From: Bacteroidaceae bacterium
Lineage (GTDB): Bacteria > Bacteroidota > Bacteroidia > Bacteroidales > Bacteroidaceae
DNA: 64,000 nucleotides
Assembly (NCBI GenBank): GCA_017453465.1
Contig: JAFTEV010000025.1
Coordinates: forward strand, 17,310 to 81,309
Reading direction: 5' to 3'
Shown here: one piece after another, positions 23,392 to 32,753 of the stretch
Layout of the letters: every line of letters starts with the position of its first letter
How positions within the stretch are numbered: position 1 is the first letter of the stretch
The notes under the pieces: model-generated
The model's input: only the letters and a program-made list of their open reading frames with translations
The model's database searches: none
Told to the model about the DNA's origin: nothing
Position numbers and translations under genes: made by a program

Positions 23392-25398
23392 TTATAGGTG
23401 TTCTTCAAAATAGCGTGTGATGACGTTGTAGAGGTGGATGCGGTCTTTGCCGAACATGTTGTGGCCGTCGCCAGGGTAGGTGAAGAGGTCGGGATAGGTG
23501 CCAGCATCAATGCACGCACGGATAAAGCTGAGTGTGTGTTGTGGCACACAGACAGGGTCGTTGAGTCCGTAGATGAGCATGAGGCGACCTTGGAGGTTGG
23601 CGGCTTTGGGCAGCAGGGATGTGATGCGGTAGCCGTCGGGGTTTGTCTGCGGGGTGTCCATGTAGCGTTCTCCATACATGACCTCGTAGAAGCTCCAGTC
23701 GATGACGGGGCCTCCTGCTACACCTACTTTGTAGGGTGAGGTACCAGTGAAGAGGCCGTCGGTGAGTGGGTCTTTCTGCTGGGTGACGAAGCTGGTCATT
23801 AGGGCTGTGGTCATGTGTCCGCCAAAAGACCATCCGTGAATGCCCATGCGGTCTGCATCCACGTAGGGCAGGGATTTCAGGAAGGCCACACCGCACAGTT
23901 GGTCGCGCATTTCTTCGATACCGAGTTTGCGGAATGTGGCTTGCTCAAAGGCTGTGCCACGGTGTTCGGAGCCTCGGTTATCGAGTGTGAACATGATGTA
24001 TCCGCGCTGTGCCATGTAGGTGTCCCAGCCACGGGCGTCGTAGTTGTAGCGTGCATCAATCATGTGGGCATGGGGGCCTCCATAGACGTAGGTGATGGTG
24101 GGGTATTTATTCTTGGGGTCGAAGTTGATGGGGAGAATCAGCCTGTAGTAGAGGTCGGTCACGCCGTCAGCAGCCTTGATGGTGCCCACGCGAACTTCGG
24201 GAATGGCGTATCCTCCTTCCACCCATTTGTCTTTGGCGGTGAAGAGGTTGCGTGCTTTGCCTGTGGCTGTGTTGATAAGGTCAATGGAGCGTGGGCAGGT
24301 GGGAGTGGAATAGCTGTCGATGAGGAATTTTCCCGATTCGGAAAGTTGGGCATTTGCGTGCCATCCATCGGTGTTGCCCAGCGGGATGTGTTTGCCCGAA
24401 GTGGTGCTGACGCTGTAGAGCGATTGGTTCAGCGGATGGGATTCGTTGGAGGTGTAGATAATGGATTTTGTGGATTTTGCAAAGCCGATGACAGAGAGTA
24501 CTTCAAAGGAACCCTGTGTGATTTGCCTAACCTGCTGTGCTGGACCTTCTTTTTCTAATTGGTAGAGGTAGATGTGGTTGTAGCCGTCTTTTCTGGATTG
24601 GTAGATGAACTGCGAGGCATTCCAAGGCAGAAATTGGATGGGATGCAGAGGTTCTACGTACTTGTCGTTATGTTCCGTAAAGAGTGTGCGGATGTGTTGT
24701 CCTGTCGTTGCATCGTACTCCTGAAGTGACAAGTCAGTCACGTCGCGGTTGAGTTCTATGACGTAGATGCGGCGTGAGTCTGGATTCCATCCGATATTGG
24801 TAAAGTAGCGGTCGGTGGGGTCTCCTGTTTGGAGATAGATGGTTTTCTGTTTTTGCGGGTCGTAGATGCCGATGGTGACGAGATGTGATGTTTCTCCTGC
24901 CATAGGGTAGGGGTCTGGCTCCAGGGTGGCCATACGGCTGTCGAGTTGCTCTTTGGCTGGATAGCACTGGGTGGCAACTTTTGGCGTGATGTTGACCCCT
25001 GGATAGTGGGTCACCATGGACTGGTCCATGCGGTAGAATGCCAGTAGGTTGTTGTTGGGGCTCCAGAAGAGTCCCTGGGTGCATCCGTATTCATCGCGGT
25101 GTACGGCTTGGCCATATAGGATGTCTGCTGAGCCATCTGTGGTAACTTGTTGGCCGTTGACAAAGAGGTTGTAGTCTTTTATTTCGGTTTTACGGTTGTT
25201 CGGTTGTTCGGTTGTTCGGTTGTTCGGTTGTTCGACGACTTTGTCGCCTTCGAAGCTGAAGTGACGATTATCGGGGAGCAGGCTGGAGTAGGTGCTTCCG
25301 CCAGGGATGAGGTCATCGAGTGTGAAGAGCTTGTTTTGAGCCATTGCCGAGAGTGTGGTTATGAATGCTGTGAGGATGGCGATGAGACGGAGTTTCAT
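23392..25398 (-). CDS. Dipeptidyl peptidase IV-like S9 peptidase
   Basis: The 668-residue secreted serine peptidase has a signal peptide (about 1-20, SAMAQ). A beta-propeller DPPIV N-domain follows, then an alpha/beta-hydrolase with Ser524 in GWSFGGH, Asp614 in GLNDPV and His646 in GDGHN. It should release X-Pro or similar dipeptides in the periplasm, with the M49 peptidase at 61169 as a possible partner in peptide use. Residues 56-71 (EQPNNRTTEQPNNRKT) are encoded by a tandem repeat near the N-terminus of the propeller. Its ATG overlaps the folK stop. Confidence 0.9.
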   Translation of the reverse strand: MKLRLIAILTAFITTLSAMAQNKLFTLDDLIPGGSTYSSLLPDNRHFSFEGDKVVEQPNNRTTEQPNNRKTEIKDYNLFVNGQQVTTDGSADILYGQAVHRDEYGCTQGLFWSPNNNLLAFYRMDQSMVTHYPGVNITPKVATQCYPAKEQLDSRMATLEPDPYPMAGETSHLVTIGIYDPQKQKTIYLQTGDPTDRYFTNIGWNPDSRRIYVIELNRDVTDLSLQEYDATTGQHIRTLFTEHNDKYVEPLHPIQFLPWNASQFIYQSRKDGYNHIYLYQLEKEGPAQQVRQITQGSFEVLSVIGFAKSTKSIIYTSNESHPLNQSLYSVSTTSGKHIPLGNTDGWHANAQLSESGKFLIDSYSTPTCPRSIDLINTATGKARNLFTAKDKWVEGGYAIPEVRVGTIKAADGVTDLYYRLILPINFDPKNKYPTITYVYGGPHAHMIDARYNYDARGWDTYMAQRGYIMFTLDNRGSEHRGTAFEQATFRKLGIEEMRDQLCGVAFLKSLPYVDADRMGIHGWSFGGHMTTALMTSFVTQQKDPLTDGLFTGTSPYKVGVAGGPVIDWSFYEVMYGERYMDTPQTNPDGYRITSLLPKAANLQGRLMLIYGLNDPVCVPQHTLSFIRACIDAGTYPDLFTYPGDGHNMFGKDRIHLYNVITRYFEEHL
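25184..25234. repeat. CGGTTGTT tandem repeat inside the S9 peptidase gene
   Basis: Five near-perfect CGGTTGTT units are translated in frame. This is a variant of the GCGGTT family seen between genes. Confidence 0.85.
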
Positions 25399-25868
25399 AA
25401 AATTTCTTTTAGCGGGTTAAGTACAAAGTCACGTTCATGCATGTGTGGATGTGGAATGCAGAGCGTAGGGGTGGAAATTTGAATGCTGCCGCCCCAATCT
25501 TTGAGGTCGAATTGGGGCGTGGCAGTGAGTTTGTCTTTATAGTAAAGAAGAATGTCGATGTCGATGATGCGGTCTTCGTATGGTGGTTGCTCTCCAGCAG
25601 GGGCGGTTGGGGTTTTCTTGGTGCGTCCCAGTTGCCGCTCGATGGACTGGAGTTTGCGGAGCAGGGCGTGGGGCGACAGGTGGGTTTCGACACTGATTAC
25701 TGCATTGAGAAACTTGTTGGGGGAACTGAATCCCCAGGGTTCGGTCTCAATGAGGGATGACTGTGCCTGAAGCGGCCCCACTTGTTGGGAGATGAGCCGA
25801 ATGGCATCCTGTATGTTCTTTTTCCTGTTGCCGAGGTTTGTGCCCAGGGAGAGTATGGTCAAGTGCAT
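25395..25868 (-). CDS. folK: 6-hydroxymethyl-7,8-dihydropterin pyrophosphokinase
   Basis: The 157-residue HPPK transfers pyrophosphate from ATP to the pterin in folate synthesis. It has SLGTNLGNRKKNI at 7-19, SLIETEPWGF, FLNAVISVET, the catalytic loop region and RIIDIDILLY with the metal-binding aspartates. Length is normal. It lies four bases after queA and overlaps the peptidase start by four bases. Confidence 0.93.
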   Translation of the reverse strand: MHLTILSLGTNLGNRKKNIQDAIRLISQQVGPLQAQSSLIETEPWGFSSPNKFLNAVISVETHLSPHALLRKLQSIERQLGRTKKTPTAPAGEQPPYEDRIIDIDILLYYKDKLTATPQFDLKDWGGSIQISTPTLCIPHPHMHERDFVLNPLKEIL

Positions 25869-25872
25869 GGAC

Positions 25873-26958
25873 TTAATCTATGATGAGCATGGCGTCGCCG
25901 TATGTGCCAAACAGGTAGTCGTTCTTGATGGCTTCGTTGTAGGCATTCATGATGGTTTCGTAGCCGCCGAAGGCTGTTACCAGCATGAGCATGGTTGAGA
26001 GGGGCATCTGGAAGTTGACGAGGAATGCGTTGCATACCTGAAATTCATAGGGTGGGAAGATGAATTTATTTGTCCATCCAGAAAAGTCTTTCAGTATGCC
26101 GCCAGGACCTACAGCTGTCTCTGTGGCACGGAGCGTGGTGGTACCTACAGCGCACACTTTGTGGCCTCCTTCTTTGGCTCGGTTGACGATTTCGCAGGCT
26201 TCGGCTCCGATAATCATCTGTTCGCTGTCGGTCTTGTGCTTCGTCAGGTCTTCCACGTCGATACTTCGGAAGTTGCCCAGCCCGCAGTGCATGGTGATGA
26301 AAGCCTGTTCGATGCCTTTGATTTCCATGCGTTTCATCAGCTGCTTGCTAAAGTGTAGTCCAGAGGCAGGAGCTGTGACGGCTCCTTCGTGCTTGGCATA
26401 GATGGTCTGGAAGTTTTCGATGTCATCTTTTTCTGCTGGCCGCTGGGAGCGGATGTCATCGGGCAGTGGTGCTTCGCCCAGAGCGTAGAGGGCTTCTTTG
26501 AATTCATCGTGAGGGCCGTCATAGAGGAATCGGAGTGTGCGACCTCTGCTGGTGGTGTTGTCGATGACTTCGGCCACCATGGACTCGTCTTCGCCAAAGT
26601 AGAGCTTGTTGCCAATGCGGATTTTACGTGCGGGGTCAACCAGCACATCCCAGAGGCGCAGTTCCTCGTTGAGTTCGCGAAGCAGGAACACTTCGATGCG
26701 TGCCCCTGTCTTTTCCTTGTTGCCGTAAAGACGTGCGGGGAACACCTTGGTGTCGTTGAAGATGAAGGCGTCTCCTTCGTCAAAGTATTCCAGAATGTCT
26801 TTGAATGTGCGGTGCTCAATCTCGCCATTCGATCGGTGTACAACCATCAACTTACATTCGTCACGATTGTAGATGCGTTCTCCGTCGAAGTCCTTGTAGG
26901 GAGGGTAGAGTGCTATTTTTTCTTCGGGAAGTTTGAATTTGAATTGTGAGAGTTTCAT
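25873..26958 (-). CDS. queA: tRNA preQ1(34) S-adenosylmethionine ribosyltransferase-isomerase
   Basis: The 361-residue QueA adds the epoxycyclopentane group to preQ1 at tRNA position 34 in queuosine synthesis. Motifs include [52 protein letters not shown] and the C-terminal [12 protein letters not shown]. It belongs to the conserved Bacteroidetes run uppP-truB-queA-folK. Confidence 0.95.
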   Translation of the reverse strand: MKLSQFKFKLPEEKIALYPPYKDFDGERIYNRDECKLMVVHRSNGEIEHRTFKDILEYFDEGDAFIFNDTKVFPARLYGNKEKTGARIEVFLLRELNEELRLWDVLVDPARKIRIGNKLYFGEDESMVAEVIDNTTSRGRTLRFLYDGPHDEFKEALYALGEAPLPDDIRSQRPAEKDDIENFQTIYAKHEGAVTAPASGLHFSKQLMKRMEIKGIEQAFITMHCGLGNFRSIDVEDLTKHKTDSEQMIIGAEACEIVNRAKEGGHKVCAVGTTTLRATETAVGPGGILKDFSGWTNKFIFPPYEFQVCNAFLVNFQMPLSTMLMLVTAFGGYETIMNAYNEAIKNDYLFGTYGDAMLIID

Positions 26959-27003
26959 TGGCTCTTTCTTTATAATATAGATAATGTGTGTTACGGAAAA
27001 ATC

Positions 27004-27783
27004 TTATTTGTCTGTAGGCAAGTTGGCATCAAGCCATTCGCCAAACTGCTCTATGTCAAGGCAGTCTTGGAGCGTGTAGTCACCGATGCGGGTGCGAACT
27101 AAGCCTGTTAGATAGGCTCCTGAACCCAGTGCCTGGCCGATGTCGCGTGCCAAGGCTCTGATGTAGGTCCCTTTTGAGCACACGACTCTAACAACGATTT
27201 GCAGGTAAGGCTCAAGCAGGTTTTCGTGTTGATACTTAATACGCTCTTTCTGATCTGCCGTTTCGGGGGCTGTAGATGGAGTGGCCCATCCGTAGTGTAG
27301 GAGTTCCATCTGGTCAATCACCAACGTCTTGGGTTTCAGTTCCACTTCGGTGCCGGTTCGAGCATATTTGAACGCACGTTTGCCATCTACTTTTACGGCT
27401 GAATAAGTGGGCGGAATCTGGTGGATTTCTCCGATGAAATGGGTCAGTGCCTCTTCTACGAGCTCTCTGGTGATGTGTTCAGTGGGAAACTGCACGTCTT
27501 CTGCAGTCTCCATGTCAAACGAGGGTGTAGTTGCGCCCAGCTTGATGGTGGCTACATACTCTTTTGTCCCAGCCTGTAGTTGGTCTATTTGCTTCGTGGC
27601 TTTGCCTGTGCAAATCAGCAGCACGCCTGTTGCCAGGGGGTCGAGCGTACCAGCATGACCCACTTTCAGTTTTCTGATGCCCAGTCGTCGTGATAATTCG
27701 CTGCGCACCTTCGACACAAGGTTGAACGAAGTCCAGCGATAGGGTTTGTTAAATGCAAGTATAATGCCGAGTTCTGGATTCAT
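27004..27783 (-). CDS. truB: tRNA pseudouridine(55) synthase
   Basis: The 259-residue enzyme makes pseudouridine 55 in the T-loop of tRNAs. It shows NKPYRWTSFNLV, KVGHAGTLDPLATGVL with the catalytic aspartate, and GTYIRALARDIGQALGSGAYL. I chose the start MNPELGII because GGGGAGG sits seven bases upstream, a rare clear Shine-Dalgarno here, and because this avoids overlap with uppP. It begins 13 bases after uppP. Confidence 0.95.
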   Translation of the reverse strand: MNPELGIILAFNKPYRWTSFNLVSKVRSELSRRLGIRKLKVGHAGTLDPLATGVLLICTGKATKQIDQLQAGTKEYVATIKLGATTPSFDMETAEDVQFPTEHITRELVEEALTHFIGEIHQIPPTYSAVKVDGKRAFKYARTGTEVELKPKTLVIDQMELLHYGWATPSTAPETADQKERIKYQHENLLEPYLQIVVRVVCSKGTYIRALARDIGQALGSGAYLTGLVRTRIGDYTLQDCLDIEQFGEWLDANLPTDK

Positions 27784-27796
27784 GCAGGCCTCCCCT

Positions 27797-28621
27797 TTAG
27801 ATGAACTGAGAGACAATGGCAATCATGCCCACGATAGCACAGTAAATGGCAAAATAGATGAGTTTGCACTGCTTCACAATGCTAATCATCCATTTACATG
27901 CAAAGCATCCGCTAATGAATGCGGCGATGAATCCCAGCACAAGTGCCGAGGTAGGGATGGCTGCTTCTGCGCCGTGTTCGGCAAGGTATTCTGCACTGGG
28001 GGCAACAATGTGCTTGAAGTCGAGCAGTGCTTCACCCAGGATGGGCGGGATGACCATCAGGAAGGAAAACTGGGCCAGACTTTGTTTCTTGTTTCCCAGC
28101 AGAAGTCCTGTGGCAATGGTTGAACCGCTGCGCGAAAGTCCAGGCAACACGGCCACGGCTTGTGCTATACCAATAATGAAGGCATGGAGCGGAGAAATGT
28201 TTTCACGCTCTTGAGGTTTGTAGAAGTGTGTAAGGGCAAGCAGACAGGCCGTGACGAGCAGGCAGACACCCACTACGATGAGGCTGCCTTCAAAGATGGC
28301 ATCTACATAGTCCTTGAAGAACAAGCCGACAATGCCGATGGGAATCATCGATACAAGGATGTTGATGGCATAGCGTTGTTCGTCGTTCAATTGTCCGTTC
28401 CAACGAAAGATTCCTTTCAGAATCCAGAAAATCTCTTTCCAGAGGATGACCAGGGTGGCACATACAGTGGCCACATGTACCACAATGTCGAAGGTGAGAC
28501 TGCCAAATTCCTCAGTGCCCAGCAGGTGGTGACCAATTTGGAGGTGTCCGCTGCTGCTCACAGGCAGGTACTCTGTAAGTCCTTGGACAATGCCAAGAAT
28601 GATGGCTTGAATATCGTTCAT
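27797..28621 (-). CDS. uppP: Undecaprenyl-diphosphate phosphatase
   Basis: The 274-residue inner-membrane BacA/UppP recycles the lipid carrier of peptidoglycan synthesis. Signatures are [18 protein letters not shown] at 9-26 and [17 protein letters not shown], with about eight membrane helices. The ATG is preceded directly by a TTTAGAGTTTA repeat that fills the gap to the DUF3098 gene. Confidence 0.95.
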   Translation of the reverse strand: MNDIQAIILGIVQGLTEYLPVSSSGHLQIGHHLLGTEEFGSLTFDIVVHVATVCATLVILWKEIFWILKGIFRWNGQLNDEQRYAINILVSMIPIGIVGLFFKDYVDAIFEGSLIVVGVCLLVTACLLALTHFYKPQERENISPLHAFIIGIAQAVAVLPGLSRSGSTIATGLLLGNKKQSLAQFSFLMVIPPILGEALLDFKHIVAPSAEYLAEHGAEAAIPTSALVLGFIAAFISGCFACKWMISIVKQCKLIYFAIYCAIVGMIAIVSQFI

Positions 28622-28634
28622 GTTTAAGTTTTCA

Positions 28635-28736
28635 GTTATGTTTTAATGGTTTATAGTTTATGGTTTAGAGTTTATAGACGTTGCAGTAAAGTCTTTCAAC
28701 GATAAACTTCTCAACGATAAACGTTTCTCAACGCTT
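28635..28736. repeat. TTTAGAGTTTA-family inverted repeat with AAAGTC core
   Basis: GGTTTATAGTTTATGG units precede a 31-base core at 28670-28700. Inverted TCAACGATAAAC units follow, the last reaching the DUF3098 stop. The core differs at one position from 54813-54843, which is inside a coding sequence. Confidence 0.88.
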
Positions 28737-28946
28737 CGATGGCCAGAGGATAGCCGCAATGACAAAGATGAAGCCAAAGAGACTTACCATTGGGGCAACC
28801 TTGATGCGTGTGTCGTTGAAGATTTCTGGGTTGAAAGCCTCTTCTGTCGTGCCGCTGCCAGACATCAGGATAAAGCCGGCAACGATGATGACCAGACCAA
28901 CCACCAGAAGAATGTAGTTGATTTTCGAGAAAGCAAAATTGTTCAT
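28728..28946 (-). CDS. DUF3098 small membrane protein
   Basis: The 72-residue protein has two membrane helices (about 9-29 and 50-68) and the pattern FAFSKINYILLVVGLVIIVAGFILMSG, a typical DUF3098 start, ending in WPSKR. It has no known activity but is almost always encoded between ftsX and uppP in Bacteroidetes, suggesting an envelope or division role. It starts 15 bases after ftsX. Confidence 0.85.
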   Translation of the reverse strand: MNNFAFSKINYILLVVGLVIIVAGFILMSGSGTTEEAFNPEIFNDTRIKVAPMVSLFGFIFVIAAILWPSKR

Positions 28947-28961
28947 GATGTTATAAGGTGT

Positions 28962-29828
28962 TTAAATATGATACAGTTTGTTGGTTGACATCTTCAGGTA
29001 TTTCTGCAAGGAAACCAGCGTACACAGTGTGGTGATAATGAGGCCAAAAATCAGTACCGATGAGCCTACAATGAAGATGATTTGCGGATTCACTATCAGG
29101 TTGATGTCTGGTTCATACTTCTGTAGCCAAAGGAATCCTGCATACAGCAAGCCGTCGGCAATGATACCGCTGATGATGCCCAGCGTGGCACCGTTGGCCA
29201 GAAAAGGCCGACGGATGAAGCTCCACTTGGCACCCACCAGTTTCATGGTGTTGATGATGAAGCGTTTCGAGAAGATGGCCAGTCTGACCGTGTTGTTAAT
29301 CAGCGCAAACGAAATGTAGGTGAACAGGGCTGCGATAATCAGCAGAATGACGCTCAGCTTTTGGATGTTGCGATTGACCGACTCAATGAGGTCACGTTGA
29401 TAAATGACATCTACTACGGCTGTGTTCATCTTTATCTTTTTCACAATCTGGTCTATGCCCTGCGTCGTAGCGTAGTCAGCCTTGATGTTAATCTCAAAAG
29501 CGGCTGTGAAGGGGTTGTAGCCCAGAAACTCCGTGGGGTCGGTGCCCATCGACTGGGTGGCCTCCTTCAGGGCGTTTTCCTTTGATATGTATTTGATGGA
29601 CTTCACGTAGGGGGCTTTCGCAAAGTCTCGTTTCAGCACCGTCATTTCGTCGCTCGACAAGTCATCGGAAATCAATACACTGACGTTGATGTTCTCGCGT
29701 ACATAGTCGGACAGCTGTTGGGCTGTCAACACAAAAAACACAATGGTGCCCAGCAACACCAGTACCAGTGTCGTACTGATGGCTGGCGTGATGAAATGGG
29801 TGGAAAATATGGAAGAATGTTTCTTCAT
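28962..29828 (-). CDS. ftsX: Cell division protein FtsX
   Basis: The 288-residue protein has an N-terminal membrane helix (about 18-38), a periplasmic domain (about 40-165; VRENINVSVLISDD, AAFEINIKADYA) and three C-terminal helices. The FtsX permease region includes AIFSKRFIINTMKLVGAKWSFIRRPF. With FtsE it controls peptidoglycan hydrolases at the septum. The FtsE gene is not adjacent; the EnvC-like protein at 33476 is a plausible partner. The first base of its ATG is shared with the miaB stop. Confidence 0.93.
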   Translation of the reverse strand: MKKHSSIFSTHFITPAISTTLVLVLLGTIVFFVLTAQQLSDYVRENINVSVLISDDLSSDEMTVLKRDFAKAPYVKSIKYISKENALKEATQSMGTDPTEFLGYNPFTAAFEINIKADYATTQGIDQIVKKIKMNTAVVDVIYQRDLIESVNRNIQKLSVILLIIAALFTYISFALINNTVRLAIFSKRFIINTMKLVGAKWSFIRRPFLANGATLGIISGIIADGLLYAGFLWLQKYEPDINLIVNPQIIFIVGSSVLIFGLIITTLCTLVSLQKYLKMSTNKLYHI

Positions 29829-31156
29829 TATTTTGTGGTTGATGTTTCTTGGAACACTTCTTCTCCCTTCAGGGTTGCAGAAGACGAATCGAGGATTTTA
29901 ACACGAACAAAATCTCCAATGTGGTGATTGCCACGGTCGAAAACGACCACCTTGTTCTGTCCTGTTCTGCCAAAGAGTTGGCTCTTCGAGCGTTTGCTCA
30001 CTCCCTCGACAAGGATTTCAAAGGTCTTGCCAATGTCCCTGCGGTAGCTCTCGGCAGAAAGTTCGTTTTGCAGGGCAATCATCTCGTTGAGCCGACGGAG
30101 CTTCACTTCCTCCGGCACATCATCGGGCAAATGCTTCGAGGCGTAGGTGCCAGGCCGCTCTGAATATTTAAACATGAAGGCACTGTCATATCCGCATTCT
30201 CGCATCAGTGAAAGCGACAACTGGTGGTCTTCTTCGGTTTCGGAGTGATAGCCCACGAAGATGTCTGTCGTCAGGCCGCAGTCTGGCAAAATGCGCCGAA
30301 TGGCAGCCACTCTGTCCAGATACCATTCGCGTGTATATTTGCGGTTCATCAGTTTCAAGATGCGGTTGCTGCCCGACTGCACAGGCAGGTGGATGTGTCG
30401 GCAAATGTTGGGGTGACGGGCAATCACCTCCAGCGTCTCGTCACTCATGTCTTTGGGATGCGAGGTGGTGAAACGGATGCGCATTTGTGGCACGGTTTCG
30501 GCAATGAGCGACAGCAGTCCTGGAAATCCAACCGCTCCACACTGGTAGCTGTTGACATTCTGTCCCAGCAGGGTCACTTCCTTGAATCCTTTCTCCTTCA
30601 GGTCGTTCACTTCGTTGATGATGCTGTCCACCTCTCTGGAACGCTCACGTCCTCGTGTGTAGGGCACAATGCAGTAGTGGCAAAAGTTGTTGCAACCACG
30701 CATGATGCTGACAAATCCGCTCACACGGCTGCCACAGATGCGTTCCGGAATGACATCGCGATAGGTTTCAGTGGTCGAGAGTTCAATGTTGATGGCTTTC
30801 TCGCCAAGTTCCGCACTGGCAAAGAGTTCGGGGAGCGACAAGTAGGCATCGGGGCCAGCCACAACATCCACGTGGTGATGGTCTATCAGCTCATTCTTCA
30901 CACGCTCTGCCATGCAGCCTACCACTCCGATGATGAGTTTGCGACCTCTGCGCTGGAGGGCATGGAGTGCTTCAAGCCTGCCCCAAATCTTGTTTTCTGC
31001 ATTTTCCCGCACAGAACAAGTGTTGAGCAAGACTGCATCGGCTTCATCCAGCGTGTCACAAGCCTCATAGCCCGCCATTTTCATGACCGACGCTATCACC
31101 TCGCTGTCAGCAACGTTCATCTGGCAACCATAGGTTTCAATAAAAAGTTTCTTCAT
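29828..31156 (-). CDS. miaB: tRNA-2-methylthio-N6-isopentenyladenosine synthase
   Basis: The 442-residue radical-SAM methylthiotransferase modifies A37 of tRNAs. The N-terminal cluster domain has three cysteines (YGCQMN, NTCSVRENA, GVVGCMAERV). The radical-SAM motif is CNNFCHYC at about 155-162, and a C-terminal TRAM domain lies at about 375-440. The isopentenyl substrate identifies MiaB rather than RimO. It begins the ftsX run and has a promoter divergent from 31285. Confidence 0.95.
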   Translation of the reverse strand: MKKLFIETYGCQMNVADSEVIASVMKMAGYEACDTLDEADAVLLNTCSVRENAENKIWGRLEALHALQRRGRKLIIGVVGCMAERVKNELIDHHHVDVVAGPDAYLSLPELFASAELGEKAINIELSTTETYRDVIPERICGSRVSGFVSIMRGCNNFCHYCIVPYTRGRERSREVDSIINEVNDLKEKGFKEVTLLGQNVNSYQCGAVGFPGLLSLIAETVPQMRIRFTTSHPKDMSDETLEVIARHPNICRHIHLPVQSGSNRILKLMNRKYTREWYLDRVAAIRRILPDCGLTTDIFVGYHSETEEDHQLSLSLMRECGYDSAFMFKYSERPGTYASKHLPDDVPEEVKLRRLNEMIALQNELSAESYRRDIGKTFEILVEGVSKRSKSQLFGRTGQNKVVVFDRGNHHIGDFVRVKILDSSSATLKGEEVFQETSTTK

Positions 31157-31206
31157 GAATGAACCTCTTGTTCGTCGTTTTTGTCCAAAACTCTACAAAA
31201 TAGTGT

Positions 31207-31215
31207 GCAAAGTTA
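31207..31215 (-). promoter_or_regulatory. -7 box of the miaB-ftsX run
   Basis: On the minus strand this is TAACTTTGC, a perfect Bacteroidetes -7 element. It lies 51 bases before the miaB ATG and back to back with the promoter at 31249. Confidence 0.65.
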
Positions 31216-31248
31216 CGGATTTTTCTTTTATAATAAGTAACTTTTACG

Positions 31249-31257
31249 TAACTTTGC
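31249..31257 (+). promoter_or_regulatory. -7 box of the 31285 membrane protein gene
   Basis: TAACTTTGC on the plus strand lies 28 bases before the ATG. Together with the minus-strand copy 34 bases away it forms a symmetrical divergent promoter pair. Confidence 0.65.
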
Positions 31258-31284
31258 GCCCCAAATTAGGCTTTTTTACAAAAT

Positions 31285-32229
31285 ATGTTTCAAAAGAGAG
31301 TAGCCAGCAGTCCATTCACACTGCCTGTGGTCGGTGCAATAGCCGTAGTGATGTGGTTGTTGTTGCGTCGGGAAGATGTCGGCTGGCAGGAGTTGTTTCT
31401 TGGTTTGGCTACATCCACTGTGGCTGTCTATATGTTGGCGGAATTGAACAACCGCCATGTTTTGCTCCGAATCAGTTCGCGGCTCATCAGCAGTCTGCTG
31501 GCTGTCATGCTGGCCGCAGTTGTTCAGCTGCACCATTTTCAGGTAGGCCATGTTGTTTTGCTCTTTTCCCTGGCTTCTTTTTTCCCCTTCTTTTTTCTCT
31601 ATCAGTGGCCCAGTCCTGTGCTCACGCTGATAGCTTATTTGCTCCTCTCCCTTGGTTCGTTTGTCTTTCCGCCAATACTTTTCCTTCTGCCTGCTTATTG
31701 GGGAGGCCAAATCTATATGCGAGGCATGTCGTCTCGTTGTTTCGTTGCATCTCTGTTGGGGCTGCTGATGCCCTATTGGTTCCTTGCTGGCGTGCAGTTC
31801 TTTTTGGGGAACTATGATGCAGCCCTGTTATCGTTGAGTCTGCAAGAAATAGCCGGTTCGGGCGGCCTTTTCGCCGACTTCCACATCTTTTCAGGCTATG
31901 AAACGCTGACGTGGGTTCGTTGCGTTCAGTTCGGCTATATTCTGCTGCTTCTTGTCGTTGGAATCGTCGATTTCCAGATGCAGGGCTATCTCGACAAAAC
32001 ACGTACACGAGTCATTTATCATGTGTTGGAGATTCATTCTGTTGTCGTGATGTTTTTTCTGCTATTTCGAGCACAATATTTCTACCAGTTCTTGCCTCTG
32101 CTCATGGTGGATGCAGCTATTCTGGGTGGTCATTTCTTAGCTTTGACCTACAACAAGTTTTCTCGCATCTTCTGCATCTTTTTCTTGTTGGCAAGCCTGG
32201 GCGTGCTCATTGTTTCGTTTCATGCATAA
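31285..32229 (+). CDS. Polytopic membrane protein, DUF6427-like
   Basis: The 314-residue protein has about nine or ten membrane helices and no soluble domain. Features include LLRREDVGWQELFLG, a helix ending VQLHHFQVGHVV, and FSGYETLTWVRCVQFGYILLLLVVG. It resembles the Bacteroidetes family annotated DUF6427, which I recall next to a YqaA/DedA protein as here. Function is unknown; an envelope role is only suggested by position. Confidence 0.6.
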   Translation: MFQKRVASSPFTLPVVGAIAVVMWLLLRREDVGWQELFLGLATSTVAVYMLAELNNRHVLLRISSRLISSLLAVMLAAVVQLHHFQVGHVVLLFSLASFFPFFFLYQWPSPVLTLIAYLLLSLGSFVFPPILFLLPAYWGGQIYMRGMSSRCFVASLLGLLMPYWFLAGVQFFLGNYDAALLSLSLQEIAGSGGLFADFHIFSGYETLTWVRCVQFGYILLLLVVGIVDFQMQGYLDKTRTRVIYHVLEIHSVVVMFFLLFRAQYFYQFLPLLMVDAAILGGHFLALTYNKFSRIFCIFFLLASLGVLIVSFHA

Positions 32230-32291
32230 TTCACAATTCACAATTTGAGTATCCATTCCTAATTCCTCATTCCTAATTCCTCATTCCTCAT
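32226..32291. repeat. AATTCACAATT and ATTCCTAATTCCTC repeats
   Basis: AATTCACAATTCACAATT, then GAGTATCC, then CATTCCTAATTCCTCATTCC units fill the gap up to the next ATG. This is the inverted form of the composite at 22519-22597, and the junction motif GAGTATC is conserved. Confidence 0.85.
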
Positions 32292-32294
32292 CGC

Positions 32295-32750
32295 ATGGAA
32301 TCACTCAATGACTTCTTCATACATTATGGCTACTTCGGCATGGGGCTGGCATCCTTCCTTGCAGGCACTTTTGTGCCCTTCAGTTCCGAAGCCGTGATGG
32401 GAGCTTTGCTTGCCACCACCAGCATGAACCCCGTCCTCACCGTCCTCAGTGGCACGATTGGCAATGTGATGGGCAGTATGTTCAACTACTACCTGGGGCG
32501 TATCGGCAACATCCACCAGATTACCCGCTGGATGCACATCAAGGAGAGCAAGCTGACTGCCACGAAGGAGTATGTAGAGAAGCGCGGCTCCTGGATAGCC
32601 TTCTTCTCCTTCCTGCCCGCATTCGGCACAGCCATCTCCATTGCCTTGGGCATATTAAGAGCCAACGTGTTGGGGGTATTCCTCTACACGTTGGCTGGCA
32701 AACTTTTGCGCTACATCATGGTAGCCTATTCGGTGATGGCGTTGAAGTAG
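32295..32750 (+). CDS. YqaA/DedA-family membrane protein
   Basis: The 151-residue SNARE-associated/DedA-like protein has about four membrane helices. Motifs include FLAGTFVPFSSEAVMGALL, GTIGNVMGSMFNYYLGR and FSFLPAFGTAISIALGILRAN. DedA relatives are thought to be lipid or polyprenyl-phosphate flippases. It converges with the CvfB-like gene, with three bases between their stops. Confidence 0.85.
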   Translation: MESLNDFFIHYGYFGMGLASFLAGTFVPFSSEAVMGALLATTSMNPVLTVLSGTIGNVMGSMFNYYLGRIGNIHQITRWMHIKESKLTATKEYVEKRGSWIAFFSFLPAFGTAISIALGILRANVLGVFLYTLAGKLLRYIMVAYSVMALK

Positions 32751-32753
32751 TGG

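Noticed and set aside
23382-23675. N-terminal extension of argB to 23675
   Set aside because: It overlaps the S9 peptidase gene and has composition unlike the family; the kinase motif begins five residues after MQTLT.
25184-25234. Tandem repeats as a possible CRISPR array
   Set aside because: Units are 8 bases without spacers, and no cas genes are present.
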